64,000 nucleotides of DNA from the NCBI RefSeq assembly GCF_001307295.1, contig NZ_CP012700.1:3041001-3105000 (forward strand), in the 5' to 3' direction. Under the pieces are notes generated by a model, which worked only from the letters and a program-made list of their open reading frames with translations, had not been told where the DNA came from and searched no databases. The DNA comes from Sphingopyxis macrogoltabida (GTDB taxonomy: Bacteria; Pseudomonadota; Alphaproteobacteria; Sphingomonadales; Sphingomonadaceae). The stretch's first letter is position 1; every line of letters starts with the position of its first letter. Positions 35,766 through 45,121 of this stretch are shown piece after piece. The position numbers and the translations under genes were made by a program.

Positions 35766-36602
35766 ATGTCATGCGATTCCGCGAACGATCGTGCTGCGCC
35801 TCGATTCCGGTTATCGTCATTATCGGCGAACGGCCCCTTCAAGAAACCTGCCGTCTTACTGGCGGCGGCCGCACTTCTCGCCTCGCCGGTCGTTTGTGCA
35901 CAAGAGAAGACGGAGAAGGTGTTGCTGGCAAAAGCCGCAGCGGAGGCGGAGCAGCAACTCAAGCAAACCTTCACAAATCTCCAGTTCGATGATTTCGAAC
36001 CGGCGCCGGTGAAAGGCGCGATCTATCAAGCGAGTGCTGGCGGCCGGATCGTCTATTATGCGCCCGAGAGCGAGCATCTCTTGTTCGCGTCGATCTTCGA
36101 CAAGAACGGCGTCAATCTGACAGCCCTCGCGCAGGAAGCCGGCATCTCCAACCGTCTGAAATCGATAGACTCCTCACAGGCGCTTGAAATCGGCCCCAAG
36201 GATGCGCCGACGGTGATCGAATTTACCGATCCCGACTGCCCCTATTGTCGCGCGCTTAATCGATATTGGGCAGCGAAGGCCGCCGAGGGAAAACCGGTCC
36301 GGCGTCTCATATTCTTCGTGAGCGGCATTCATCCGGAAGCCGCGGCAAAGTCCGAGCACATCCTGTGCTCAGTCGATAAGGCGGTAGCCTTTAAAGCCAT
36401 CTATTCGGGTGCCGCGCCGACAGCGCTGCGAACCTGCGCTGAAGGCCGCGGAAAGGTCGAAGCTCACGCCAAAGTGGTCAGCGCCGCTGGTGTCAGCGGG
36501 ACGCCGACCTTGATCGCGGGCGGCAAGCTCATCTCCGGATTTCAGCAGGCCGAGATCGAGGCCTTTCTATCCTCGGCGAAGACCAACCGTGTCTCTCGCT
36601 GA
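35766..36602 (+). CDS. DsbC-like disulfide isomerase of the transfer cluster
   Basis: 278 residues from ATG 35766 (AGGGAGGA upstream). A membrane or signal segment (about 24-44: KKPAVLLAAAALLASPVVCAQ) is followed by a DsbC/DsbG-type dimerisation part (GGRIVYYAPESEHLLFASIFD) and a thioredoxin fold with the active site DCPYC (about 158-161) and the cis-Pro TPTL. It should isomerise disulfides in the Cys-rich TraU and TraN proteins encoded downstream. First gene of the transfer operon. An earlier in-frame start at 35577 would lie in the regulator gap and lacks a ribosome site. Confidence 0.9.
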   Translation: MSCDSANDRAAPRFRLSSLSANGPFKKPAVLLAAAALLASPVVCAQEKTEKVLLAKAAAEAEQQLKQTFTNLQFDDFEPAPVKGAIYQASAGGRIVYYAPESEHLLFASIFDKNGVNLTALAQEAGISNRLKSIDSSQALEIGPKDAPTVIEFTDPDCPYCRALNRYWAAKAAEGKPVRRLIFFVSGIHPEAAAKSEHILCSVDKAVAFKAIYSGAAPTALRTCAEGRGKVEAHAKVVSAAGVSGTPTLIAGGKLISGFQQAEIEAFLSSAKTNRVSR

Positions 36603-36786
36603 ATTCCATCTCTTCATGGCGGCTGCTCGGACGCAGAGAGCATCATCGCTCTCGGTCCCAACGCACCGGAATGCCGGCGGCGACGCCCCTTCGGGCCGTC
36701 CAGCACCGCCGTCGGCCGACAACGATCACCATCGATGCCGGCAGGCAGAGTTCAGGGCGGCCCAATGCCCAAGAAAGCAATCATTC

Positions 36787-37101
36787 ATGGTCAAAAAACT
36801 TACCAGAACCGTACTTTCGGCCGCCGATGTCGGCGTACCGGTCCTGCTTCTGTCGCTCCTCGCGGCAAGCGCCCACGCCTTTACCGCGCCCGTGGCGGGG
36901 GATCTCGGCTACGACATCTACGACATTGTCGTGAACCAGGGTGTCAAAGGCCCGCTCGGCTTCGTCGGGGGCGTCGCCGCCTTCCTGTTCGGCGTGTCGC
37001 GACTGTTCAGCAATATCATGATCGGCATCCCGACGATCGTCGCTGCCGTCTGCCTCATTAAGGCGGACAGCATCCTTCAAACCTTCGGCATGGTGATCTG
37101 A
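36787..37101 (+). CDS. traA: TraA-like F-type pilin
   Basis: 104 residues from ATG 36787. A signal segment (VGVPVLLLSLLAASAHAF) is followed by a short polar part and two hydrophobic segments (KGPLGFVGGVAAFLFGVSRLF and IGIPTIVAAVCLIKADSI). This size and layout, plus its place directly before traL, match F-type propilins. Sequence similarity to F TraA is too weak to see by eye, so the call rests on layout and context. Confidence 0.78.
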   Translation: MVKKLTRTVLSAADVGVPVLLLSLLAASAHAFTAPVAGDLGYDIYDIVVNQGVKGPLGFVGGVAAFLFGVSRLFSNIMIGIPTIVAAVCLIKADSILQTFGMVI

Positions 37102-37238
37102 CGGCATCGGAACGTGGGCAAGCATTCGGGTTCCACGCTCGCCCACGTTCCGGTCACCGGGAGGAAGTGCTCCCGGACCCTCGTCTTCGCTTTCGATTTG
37201 CTTCGCTGGTGAGGACCGTAGCAGGAGGAGAAGGGTCG

Positions 37239-37505
37239 ATGGACGAACGCTTGCCCCAATATCTGCACAAGCCGGTTCAGATCCTGTGGTTCGGATCGGA
37301 CGAGTTCGTGTTGGTGGTCACCACCATCTTCGTCGCCGTCATCGTCGGCGGACTGGTCGGTTGGGCGTTCATCGCGGCCCTTCTCCTTTTCCTGCCATGG
37401 AAGCGCGCGCAGCCGCGCGGTTTCCTCGCCCATCTCGCATGGCGCTGGGGGATGCTTCGCTTTCGCCATTATCCGGGTCCGACCCAAACCCGATTTTACG
37501 AGTGA
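37239..37505 (+). CDS. traL: TraL, type IV conjugative transfer protein
   Basis: 88 residues from ATG 37239, preceded by a strong GGAGGAGAAGG site. It starts with the TraL-type LPQYLHKPVQILWFGSDEF, then a double hydrophobic stretch (VLVVTTIFVAVIVGGLVGWAFIAALLLFL) and a basic C-terminus ending with YPGPTQTRFYE. TraL corresponds to VirB3, an inner-membrane part of pilus assembly. traE follows after 8 bp. Confidence 0.9.
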   Translation: MDERLPQYLHKPVQILWFGSDEFVLVVTTIFVAVIVGGLVGWAFIAALLLFLPWKRAQPRGFLAHLAWRWGMLRFRHYPGPTQTRFYE

Positions 37506-37513
37506 GGCCGCAG

Positions 37514-38155
37514 ATGTTCTCGCGTCATCGCAAACCCCGAAGCGCGCCGGTCGACCCGCTGCTCGGTAAACCCGCCAGCTTCGGGATCCATCGGTACATT
37601 CAGGGCTCATCGAACCTCTTCGAAGAGAACCGGCTGCTCAAGTTCGCGATCGTCGGGCTGTTCGGCATTACCGCGGTGCTTGGCACGGTCATTTACAGCT
37701 CGGACCAGAAAGAGCGCACGGTGGTCGTGCCGTTCGGTTCGGGCGGCGATCTCTATGTGACCGGCTCGAAGCCATCGGCCGCCTATATCCGCACGATGAC
37801 GCGCAATATCGTCGCGCTCGCCGGGACCTATTCGGCCTACTCGGCCGACCGGCAGTTCCAGGAACTGCTCTCGATCGTCCATCCATCGGCGTACGACAGC
37901 ATGCGCGACAGCCTGAACGGCATATTGGACGAGCTCGCGGGCAATCCGACGCTGTCGATCGCGACCTACATCCGCCCCGATCAGCCGGTCCAGTGGACCG
38001 AGCGTGACATCCTGGTCCCGATCGAGAAGGTCCGCGTGATCGGCGGTGTCATCCGCAAGTTCCGCGGCGAACTTCGCGTCCGCTACGCCGTCGAGAACGG
38101 ACGCTTCTGGGTCATTTCGCTCACCGAGGAGAAATTCGATGTCCAGCCTCGCTAG
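37514..38155 (+). CDS. traE: TraE, type IV conjugative transfer protein (VirB5/8-like role)
   Basis: 213 residues from ATG 37514. One N-terminal membrane helix (LLKFAIVGLFGITAVLGTVIY, about 40-60) is followed by a periplasmic domain of the TraE family (YIRTMTRNIVALAGTYSAYSADRQFQELLSIVHPSAY). TraE is a bitopic inner-membrane part of the F-type channel, structurally like VirB8. Its end overlaps the traK start by 17 bases. Confidence 0.9.
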   Translation: MFSRHRKPRSAPVDPLLGKPASFGIHRYIQGSSNLFEENRLLKFAIVGLFGITAVLGTVIYSSDQKERTVVVPFGSGGDLYVTGSKPSAAYIRTMTRNIVALAGTYSAYSADRQFQELLSIVHPSAYDSMRDSLNGILDELAGNPTLSIATYIRPDQPVQWTERDILVPIEKVRVIGGVIRKFRGELRVRYAVENGRFWVISLTEEKFDVQPR

Positions 38156-38903
38156 GCTCGCGGCGGCGCTGCCCGTTGCCGCGCTGCTGTTGCCCGCGCC
38201 CGCATCAGCGCAAGCCATCACCGTCCTTCCCGACCAGATGAGCACGATCCGCCTCTCAAACCGCGACGTCAATCATATCGTCTGCGTCGGCGGCGAGATC
38301 GAGGATGTAAAATTCTCGGCCGAGAAGGCGATCGCGGTCGAGCGCGCGGGCTCCGACGCCTGGATCAAGTTTCTCGTCAAGGAAGTCGACGATATGGGTA
38401 TGGTGACGCGCAGCTATGTGACGACACCCTCTGAGTTCTTCATCAGCTGCAACGGGGCCATCTATCCGCTCTATGCCGAGCCTACGGAAATTCCCGCGCA
38501 AACGGTCACGCTTGCTCCCGGACGGCCGCAGCGCGCACGGGCCAATGAGGAGCTGCTCGGGCCGCTAGTCGAGGAAGAGAGGGCAGTGTCGATCACGCTC
38601 GCGATGCTTCAGGACCGCGTGCCGGCAAGCTTCACCGAGGTCGCGCCGCGGTCGGGAACGATCACGATTGCCGGCCTCCCCTCGGCGCAGCTCGTCGAGC
38701 GCCGGCGTCTCGCGATCGAAGGCTCCGGCCTTTCCGTCTCCGAGTATCGCCTCGGTAGCGACAGCGATGTCGTGCTCGAGGAACAGCAGTTCCTCGACCG
38801 CGCGCTTGGCATCGACATCTTCGCAGTCACGCTCGACCGACTGAGCCTCAAGGCGGGCGAAAGCGCGCGGCTGATCGTTATCCGCCGGGGAGACGGCGAA
38901 TGA
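38139..38903 (+). CDS. traK: TraK, outer-membrane core protein (VirB9-like)
   Basis: 254 residues from ATG 38139, which overlaps traE. Signal peptide LAAALPVAALLLPAPASAQA, then a TraK-type beta-rich domain beginning VLPDQMSTIRLSNRDVNHIVC. In F-type systems TraK, TraB and TraV build the outer-membrane core complex. A four-base overlap with traB shows coupling. Confidence 0.9.
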   Translation: MSSLARLAAALPVAALLLPAPASAQAITVLPDQMSTIRLSNRDVNHIVCVGGEIEDVKFSAEKAIAVERAGSDAWIKFLVKEVDDMGMVTRSYVTTPSEFFISCNGAIYPLYAEPTEIPAQTVTLAPGRPQRARANEELLGPLVEEERAVSITLAMLQDRVPASFTEVAPRSGTITIAGLPSAQLVERRRLAIEGSGLSVSEYRLGSDSDVVLEEQQFLDRALGIDIFAVTLDRLSLKAGESARLIVIRRGDGE

Positions 38904-40192
38904 ACGACACGCCCGAACAAGAGCCGCTCGATCTCGGCGAGGTCGGCAAACCGCTTCCGCCCGAGGCCACTCGCGGCCCCGCTCTTCTCGCATTCAAGGA
39001 GCGCTGGGCGACGCTGGGCTCGAAACAGAAGCTGCGCGCCAAGCAGTTGAGTGTCGCGGGCGTCGTCGCGATGCTCGGTACCGGTCTCTACGCGGCGAGT
39101 ACAGGCGGAGATGAGAAGGCGCCCGAGGCGCCAGCGGTGACCAAGCTCGACATGGGCGCCGGCCTGCGCGGCGACAGCCTCGAGACCAAGCTGCGGGGCG
39201 ACCTCCAGAAGATTCTCGATGGCCAGACCTTGCTCGGCGACCGCGTCACCGCGATCGAGGAGGGCAAGGTCGTGCCCGGCAGCAAGCCAGGCGCACCTCC
39301 CGACGGCGACCCCGGGCTTCCCCCGGCTCTGCCGGGCGCGATACCGGATTATCCACCCGCGCCCGGCGATGCCGAAATCGCGACGGGCGAGATCCCGCCA
39401 CCTCCTTCACCACCCGCGGCGCCCCCTGCTCCTCCTGCGCCCCCAGTTGAAAAGGCCGTCGGCGCGATCGGCGCCGCGGTGACCGCCCCCGGCACGATTG
39501 CCGCGGCCGATGGCAAGGGCGCGCCGTCTGGCGCTAAAAAAAAGACCCGGACGATCTATTTGCCACCTGGTTTCATGAAGGCGCGGCTGCTGACCGGGAT
39601 CGACGCGCTCGCGAGCCGCGATGCTACCTCGAACCCCGAGCCGCTGATTGCGCGCGTCCAGGCGCCCGCCGTGCTGCCGAATGACGTCAAGGCCAATCTC
39701 TCGGGCTGCTTCGTCATCGGCAACGCGACGGGCAGCCTCGCCAAGGAGCGGGTCGAGGTCCAGCTCGTATCGCTGTCCTGCGTCGATTTCGACGAACGCT
39801 CGGTGGTCGACCAGCCGATCAAGGGTTTCTTCGTCGACACCGACGGCAAGAAGGGGCTGTCGGGCAAGGTGGTAACGCGCGCCGGCGCGAGTCTCGCGCG
39901 CGCCTTCATCGCCGGCACGATCAGCGGGATCAGCCAGACGGTCGAGAACACGGTCGGTGACGTGTCGACATCGGCCTTGGGTTCGGTGCGGACGCTCGAT
40001 GTCGGCGACGCCGCCAAGGTGGGGATCGCAGGCGGCCTCTCGAAGTCGTCCGACAAGCTCACCGACTTCTATCTCGATCTCGCGCGGCAGGCGGGACCTA
40101 TCGTCGAAGTGGGCGCCGCCAAGGACGTCGTCGTCGTCATCCAGGAAGGCGTCACGCTCGAGATCAAGCCGACCGCCGGGAGCAAGTTCTGA
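38900..40192 (+). CDS. traB: TraB, core complex scaffold (VirB10-like)
   Basis: 430 residues. An N-terminal cytoplasmic part, a membrane helix (about 50-66: QLSVAGVVAMLGTGLYAAST), a coiled segment, a proline-rich stretch (about 130-185, with PPPPSPPAAPPAPPAPP) and a C-terminal TrbI/VirB10-type domain (RTIYLPPGFMKARLLTGIDA, GCFVIGNATGSLAKERVEVQ). The order is that of TraB, which spans both membranes and links the inner-membrane platform to TraK and TraV. Confidence 0.92.
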   Translation: MNDTPEQEPLDLGEVGKPLPPEATRGPALLAFKERWATLGSKQKLRAKQLSVAGVVAMLGTGLYAASTGGDEKAPEAPAVTKLDMGAGLRGDSLETKLRGDLQKILDGQTLLGDRVTAIEEGKVVPGSKPGAPPDGDPGLPPALPGAIPDYPPAPGDAEIATGEIPPPPSPPAAPPAPPAPPVEKAVGAIGAAVTAPGTIAAADGKGAPSGAKKKTRTIYLPPGFMKARLLTGIDALASRDATSNPEPLIARVQAPAVLPNDVKANLSGCFVIGNATGSLAKERVEVQLVSLSCVDFDERSVVDQPIKGFFVDTDGKKGLSGKVVTRAGASLARAFIAGTISGISQTVENTVGDVSTSALGSVRTLDVGDAAKVGIAGGLSKSSDKLTDFYLDLARQAGPIVEVGAAKDVVVVIQEGVTLEIKPTAGSKF

Positions 40193-40221
40193 TGCCCCCG
40201 CCCATCCTCGGAGGAATATCG

Positions 40222-40830
40222 ATGACCGATATGTCAAACCGGCGCCGCGCGCGCCTCTGCTCAGCCGCACTCTTGCTTGCCGGCGTCTTGCCACTCTCAG
40301 GGTGCGCAACGCTCGGCTCAGCGATGTCGCCGTACAGCGAAAAGTTCAGCTGCAAGAACGACGATCACGGCCAGTGCATCCATCCCGAGAAAGCCTATGA
40401 GGATGCGGCGGAGGGCCGGGCTTCGCGTTCGGACCCGGCGGTGACACGCGACAAGATATTGCTCAAGGCGAACCAGCGCGGCACCGCGCGCCGAGGACGC
40501 AGCGATGCTGATGCCTATGGTGATTACCGCGACAGCGTCTACCGGGAGCTTCAGGGGCTGATCGAGGCGCCCGAGGCGCCGATGCTGCGGCCGGCGCAGG
40601 CGGTGCGAACACTGATCCTGCCCTATGCCGATCGGAACCGGCCCGACCGGCTCTATATGCCGCGTTTCGTCTATTCGGTGCTTGAGCCCCCCTCCTGGGT
40701 CGTCGGCGGCTATCTCGTGCCGCCGGTCTCAGCCGCGGCGCGCGTGCCGGTGCTCGAGCAGATCCGCGAGGTGCCCGGAAGCGAACTGACGCCGCCGGTT
40801 GTGCCCGCGCGCGCGGAGCCGCGGCCATGA
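40222..40830 (+). CDS. traV: TraV lipoprotein
   Basis: 202 residues from ATG 40222, which has a perfect GGAGGA site; a start at 40192 overlapping the traB stop is possible. Lipobox LSGC (Cys28), then the TraV-typical SPYSEKFSCKN with a second Cys and GQCIHPEKAYEDA. Outer-membrane lipoprotein of the core complex with TraK and TraB. The C-terminal half is Pro/Ala/Val rich. Stop overlaps the traC start. Confidence 0.88.
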   Translation: MTDMSNRRRARLCSAALLLAGVLPLSGCATLGSAMSPYSEKFSCKNDDHGQCIHPEKAYEDAAEGRASRSDPAVTRDKILLKANQRGTARRGRSDADAYGDYRDSVYRELQGLIEAPEAPMLRPAQAVRTLILPYADRNRPDRLYMPRFVYSVLEPPSWVVGGYLVPPVSAAARVPVLEQIREVPGSELTPPVVPARAEPRP

Positions 40831-43355
40831 AGGCGCCCGGAACCGGCGGTGGTCTTACCTTCTCCGACCTGCACCGCGCCGTTGCGCGCGACCGCTATTC
40901 GGATTTCCTCCCGCTCGTCGCCTGGGTCGAGGAAGAGGAAGCCTTTCTCTGCATCGATGATGGCTGGGGCTATGCTTGGGAGTTGACCCCTACCGCCTAT
41001 ATGTTCGCGCATGTTCACCAGGCGCTGCTCGGCCTGTTCAACGTCCAGTTTCCCGAGAACAGCGTCGTCCAGCTTATCAGCTTCGCCGACCCGCTGATTG
41101 CGCCAGCGCTCGACGCCTATCTCGACCTCAAGACCCGGCCAGATCCGCTGATCCAGGCATCGGCGCGCCGGACGCACGCTTATCTAAACGAAGGCCGGAA
41201 CGGGCTTGGCGCGCTCCACGGCATTCCGGTGCGTGATTTCCGGACCTTCCTCGCTGTCAAAACGCGCGCCCCCATGCACAGCGACCTGCGCCGCCAGATC
41301 GAAGAGCAGCTTGCCAAGCTCGGCATTCGCCGCGTCGAGCCGCACGAAATGATCTCCTTCTATCGCCGTATCTTCAACGGCGTCTTCGAGGACGCTCCTG
41401 GCGTATTCGCCAGCGGTGCAGCCGGGCACCCCGCCCCGCCGATCCGCAAGCAGATCGTCGATGCCGGCCCCGATCTCGCTTTCGACGGACCCGAAGTGTT
41501 CCTCGGGGGCCAGGTCGCACGCTGCCTGACGCCGAAAGCGCCGGCGAGGCGGGTTACCGCGGAACACATGAACCGGCTGATGGGCGGGATGCGCGGGAGC
41601 GCCGAGGACAGCGACCAGATTGGCGGCCCCTTCCTCTATTGCCTCAACATCCTCTTCGACCATTCGCAGTTCGAAATTCACAAGCGCGCCCAGATATTGT
41701 CGGCGCAGAAAGCGGCGGGCAGCTTTGCGGTCGAGGTCGGCAAACAGATCGAGGAAATCGGCTGGGTGCTCGACGAGGCCGGCAACAGCCGTTTCGTCTC
41801 GGTCATGCCGACCGTCTGGGTGTTCGGCCGCGATTCCCATCACGCCCGCGAGATGGCCGCGCGCGCCAAGCGCCTCTGGGAAAGTGAACCGCTGCCCTGG
41901 ATGGTGCAGGAAGAATCCTACCTCAATCCGATCTTGCTGACCGCGAGCCTGCCGTTCGGCCTTTATCCCGAGCGCCGAACGATCAAGATGCTCGAGCGCG
42001 ATTTCCGGATGCCGGTGAAGGCGGCAGCGCTGATGGCGCCGATCCAGACCGACTTTCGCGGAGGCGGCCGCCCTGCCCTGCTCTATGTGGGCCGCAAGGG
42101 TCAGCTCGTCACACTCGACCTCTTCGATCCGCGCATCAACAATTATAATTTTGTGGTCGCGGCCGAAAGCGGCGCGGGCAAGAGTTTCCTCCTCAACGAT
42201 CTCTGCCGGCAATATTATGCCCAGAACGCCCTCATCCGCATCATCGACATTGGCGGATCCTACCGCAAGCTCTGCACCCTCTGCTCGGGTCGTTATATCG
42301 ACGTCGGCGAGGAACGGCTGGTTCTGAACCCGTTCGACCTCGGGCTCGCGCTAGACGGCGAGGACAAGCATTCGGCGATCGCGATGGCGGTCGCGATCGT
42401 TGCCGAGATGGGGAACGCGGCGACGCGCAAAGGCGTTTCGACCTCAGAATGGAATCTCATCAAGTCGGCCGTCCAGTGGACGATCGATGGGGGCTATGCC
42501 GATGAAGGCATCGACTCGGTCCGCGCCTGGCTCGGTGCCTATCCGCAATTTGCCGCAGCCGATCTCGACCGTGTCGAGCATCTGAAGCCGGTCGCGCGCG
42601 AGCTCGCGTTCAATCTCAGGGATTTCGGCTCGGATGGCGCTTACGGGCACTTCTTCAACGGGCCGTCGACCTTCGACATCTCCGCCGACGAGTTCGTCGT
42701 CCTCGAGCTCGAGCGGCTGAAAGCCATGCCTGACCTGTTCAACGTCATCGTCATGGTGGTGGTAAATGCGGTGACGCAGGAGCTCTACCTCTCGGCGCGC
42801 GACCGGCCCCGCTTCGTGCTTTGTGACGAAGCAGCGCAGTTCATGACGAAAAGCGATGGTCAGGATCTGTCGCGGCTGGCTGAAGCCTTCGCACAAGGCT
42901 ACCGCCGTGCCCGCAAATATCAGGGCAGCTTCGGCATCGTCCTCCAGTCTATGAACGACCTCACGCTGTTCGGCGGCACAGGCCAAGTCATCCTCGAGAA
43001 TGCGGCAACGCGGTTCCTCCTGCAAGGCTCCACCTATGATCGTGCTGTCGAGAGCAAAATTCTTGACTATTCCGGGTTCGTCCTCGACCTCCTGAAATCG
43101 GTCCGCAACAACAAGCCGAACTATAGCGAGGTCTTCATCGACTCTCCGCTCGGGCTCGGGGTCGCGCGGCTTGTCGTCGATCCCTTCAGCTACTGGATCA
43201 ACACCAGCGCGCCCGGCGAAGTCGCGGCGTTCGAAGCACTGATCCGGGCCGGGCGATCGCCGCTCGAGGCTGTGTGCGAGCTCGCCGACGTCGATCCCCG
43301 CGAGATATTGGGCGATAGCCGCGACTTGCCGCGAGCATCGGAGCCAGCGGCATGA
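40827..43355 (+). CDS. traC: TraC, VirB4-type transfer ATPase
   Basis: 842 residues, full family length. The N-terminal TraC/VirB4 domain is followed by the ATPase core: Walker A AAESGAGKS (about 447-456), Walker B FVLCDEAAQFM (about 663), and a late RRARKYQGSFGIVLQSMNDL segment. It drives pilus assembly and substrate transfer at the inner membrane. ATGA overlaps link it to traV and to the next small membrane gene. No lesion seen. Confidence 0.95.
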   Translation: MKAPGTGGGLTFSDLHRAVARDRYSDFLPLVAWVEEEEAFLCIDDGWGYAWELTPTAYMFAHVHQALLGLFNVQFPENSVVQLISFADPLIAPALDAYLDLKTRPDPLIQASARRTHAYLNEGRNGLGALHGIPVRDFRTFLAVKTRAPMHSDLRRQIEEQLAKLGIRRVEPHEMISFYRRIFNGVFEDAPGVFASGAAGHPAPPIRKQIVDAGPDLAFDGPEVFLGGQVARCLTPKAPARRVTAEHMNRLMGGMRGSAEDSDQIGGPFLYCLNILFDHSQFEIHKRAQILSAQKAAGSFAVEVGKQIEEIGWVLDEAGNSRFVSVMPTVWVFGRDSHHAREMAARAKRLWESEPLPWMVQEESYLNPILLTASLPFGLYPERRTIKMLERDFRMPVKAAALMAPIQTDFRGGGRPALLYVGRKGQLVTLDLFDPRINNYNFVVAAESGAGKSFLLNDLCRQYYAQNALIRIIDIGGSYRKLCTLCSGRYIDVGEERLVLNPFDLGLALDGEDKHSAIAMAVAIVAEMGNAATRKGVSTSEWNLIKSAVQWTIDGGYADEGIDSVRAWLGAYPQFAAADLDRVEHLKPVARELAFNLRDFGSDGAYGHFFNGPSTFDISADEFVVLELERLKAMPDLFNVIVMVVVNAVTQELYLSARDRPRFVLCDEAAQFMTKSDGQDLSRLAEAFAQGYRRARKYQGSFGIVLQSMNDLTLFGGTGQVILENAATRFLLQGSTYDRAVESKILDYSGFVLDLLKSVRNNKPNYSEVFIDSPLGLGVARLVVDPFSYWINTSAPGEVAAFEALIRAGRSPLEAVCELADVDPREILGDSRDLPRASEPAA

Positions 43356-43684
43356 AGCGGCCTTCGCTCCATCCCGACGAGCTAGCGATGCAGCTCGACG
43401 CCATGTTGCCCGCCGATCGGGCGCTGTTCGACGCGGCCGTTGCGGCAGTGGCCGAGCGGCAGGCACTGGGTTGGCGGTTCCGGCTCGTCATGATCGAATC
43501 CGTCATGATGGCTGGCCTCGTTCTCATCGCCGGACTGCTGGTTGACCAGCCGACGTCGCTGTTTACGCAGGCGTCGGTGACGGTCGGAATCGCTTGCTTC
43601 GCAAGCGGGCTGGTCCTGATCTGGCTCTCGTCCGTGACGAGCGGTCTGATGCTCCGGTGGCGCGGTCATCGGCGGACACGATGA
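43352..43684 (+). CDS. Small two-helix membrane protein in the transfer operon
   Basis: 110 residues starting inside the traC stop. After a polar N-terminus (LHPDELAMQLDAMLPADRALFDAAVAAVAERQA) come two membrane helices (VMMAGLVLIAGLLV and VTVGIACFASGLVLIWLSS) and a basic tail. In F-type clusters trbI often lies here, but this sequence is not recognisable as TrbI. Unknown role; position and coupling argue for a transfer function. Confidence 0.75.
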   Translation: MKRPSLHPDELAMQLDAMLPADRALFDAAVAAVAERQALGWRFRLVMIESVMMAGLVLIAGLLVDQPTSLFTQASVTVGIACFASGLVLIWLSSVTSGLMLRWRGHRRTR

Positions 43685-43923
43685 ACGGCCTCCTCTCCCA
43701 CGCTCCTTCGCCCATCGCGGTCAGGTTGGCCGTCGGTGGCCTGATGCTCGGCCAGGCGCAAGCCCTCATCCTCTTCGCCGCGCCCGGCCCAATCGCGAAC
43801 TCGCCGCGATCGCTCATCGTCGTGCTGAGCCTTCTCTCGTTGGTTTCACTTGTCGGTGCGATCATCGGTGTTGGCAGCTCCGATCCGCGAGAAAGATGGA
43901 GGAGATATCGTCGTGGAACATGA
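43681..43923 (+). CDS. Small membrane protein before traW
   Basis: 80 residues from the ATG overlapping the previous stop. Two hydrophobic segments (VGGLMLGQAQALILFAAPG and IVVLSLLSLVSLVGAIIGVG) and a short Arg-rich tail. Its 3' end overlaps the traW start. No family recognised. Together with the gene before it, it fills the usual trbI slot. Confidence 0.68.
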   Translation: MNGLLSHAPSPIAVRLAVGGLMLGQAQALILFAAPGPIANSPRSLIVVLSLLSLVSLVGAIIGVGSSDPRERWRRYRRGT

Positions 43924-44596
43924 TCGCGGTAGCATTCGAGTGGCCGCCTGGCAGTTTGGCACCTCGTTGATGCTCGTGTTTGGGGCATTCGTCATCGCCG
44001 CCACGGCGCGTGGACAGACCGCGGCGATCGGGCGCACCTGGGCGATCGCTGAACCCGATGCCCTTTCTGAAATCGAGGCGCGCGTTGCGCAGCAGCCGAA
44101 AAGCATCGCGGGTCGTTTCGGTCCGCGTGAGAAGTGGAGCGCAATGCAGTCAGCCGCCCTCGGCGTTGCGCGCGCGAACAGGAAACGAAGCGTCGTGCCG
44201 TTCCACACGCTCGATTTTGAGGTCCGGTTGGACGACGGCAAACTGCTCTATCCCAAAGGCTACACCTTCAACCCCCTCACCTATGTGTCGATGCCGCAGC
44301 GCCTGATCGTGGTTCATTCGCGCGACCTGAACTGGGCGCTTGGCCACGCGCGGGCGAGCGACTGGATATTGCTCGCCGGAGGCGGCCCGGAGGTGACCGA
44401 CCCGATCGCACTCGGAGAGAAGGTTGCGCGCCCGCTGTTCATTCTCGAAGAGCGCGTGAAGGAGCGGCTCGATCTTCGCGTTGCGCCGGTCATAGTCGCG
44501 CAGGTCGGACAAAAGCTCGAGGTCAGCGAGTTCGCGCTTGAACGAAAAGGCCCGGCTCCCGCGAGCCAAATCCTACGCTCGGCGAGCACGCCGTAA
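43913..44596 (+). CDS. traW: TraW, pilus assembly protein
   Basis: 227 residues from GTG 43913 with GGAGGA 10 bases upstream. One N-terminal membrane/signal segment, then the TraW-type IGRTWAIAEPDALSEIE and YPKGYTFNPLTYVSMPQRLIVV. TraW is a periplasmic protein needed for F-pilus assembly with TrbC and TraU. A terminator-like hairpin follows at 44712, so transcription may pause before traU. Confidence 0.87.
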   Translation: MEHDRGSIRVAAWQFGTSLMLVFGAFVIAATARGQTAAIGRTWAIAEPDALSEIEARVAQQPKSIAGRFGPREKWSAMQSAALGVARANRKRSVVPFHTLDFEVRLDDGKLLYPKGYTFNPLTYVSMPQRLIVVHSRDLNWALGHARASDWILLAGGGPEVTDPIALGEKVARPLFILEERVKERLDLRVAPVIVAQVGQKLEVSEFALERKGPAPASQILRSASTP

Positions 44597-44711
44597 TTTC
44601 GCCAGCTCTTTTTTGGCGCCTTCATCCAATCGCAAATCCGGTCATCCGCCTATTCGGACGCCGCGACCCAGGGGAGCTCTAATCGGAAACGAAGACAGAG
44701 TTCTTCATCTT

Positions 44712-44750
44712 GACGCCCGCCTGGCTCCGGCTGGACGGGCGTCTTTTTTT
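44712..44750 (+). terminator. Rho-independent terminator between traW and traU
   Basis: An 8-bp stem GACGCCCG/CGGGCGTC with an inner Cys/Gly-rich loop that can pair further is followed by seven T (44744-44750). It lies in a 525-bp gap (44597-45121) which otherwise holds no gene that I can support; a second promoter for traU onward would be expected between 44751 and 45121. Confidence 0.75.
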
Positions 44751-45121
44751 ACTTCGATGAAGTTCGCAAGATTCCGCAGGGTCCCATTTGGCCCGATCGT
44801 CGACTTCGTTGATGCCTGGAGGAACTCGCTTCGCAAGAAGCGAGCTTTGGTGCCTTCCCTTCGCCATGGTCTGGTCCGCAAGGACGCGACGGGACCGCGA
44901 GCAGACATCTGATCGGCAAATCCAACCTCAGCGTCACGGAAGCCGGCCCCGCACCGCTGATAGCGGCAACAATGTGCCCATCCGCGGCATATCCTTTCCC
45001 ATCTGGTTGCGACGAGCATGTCGGCGGGTCCATCTCCGCTTCGGGCAGGCCAATCGCCCATACAGAGCGCCGAAGCCTCATCCAACCTTTTCAGCGCCCT
45101 ACCTGGCGGAACGGAGAAGTC

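Noticed and set aside
39390..39450. Proline-codon repeats that resemble a short tandem array
   Set aside because: They encode the normal proline-rich linker of TraB; spacing is irregular and not CRISPR-like.
41184..42212. 342-codon minus-strand open frame and a similar one at 42444-43466
   Set aside because: Both are antisense shadows of traC; traC has clear Walker motifs and the family length.
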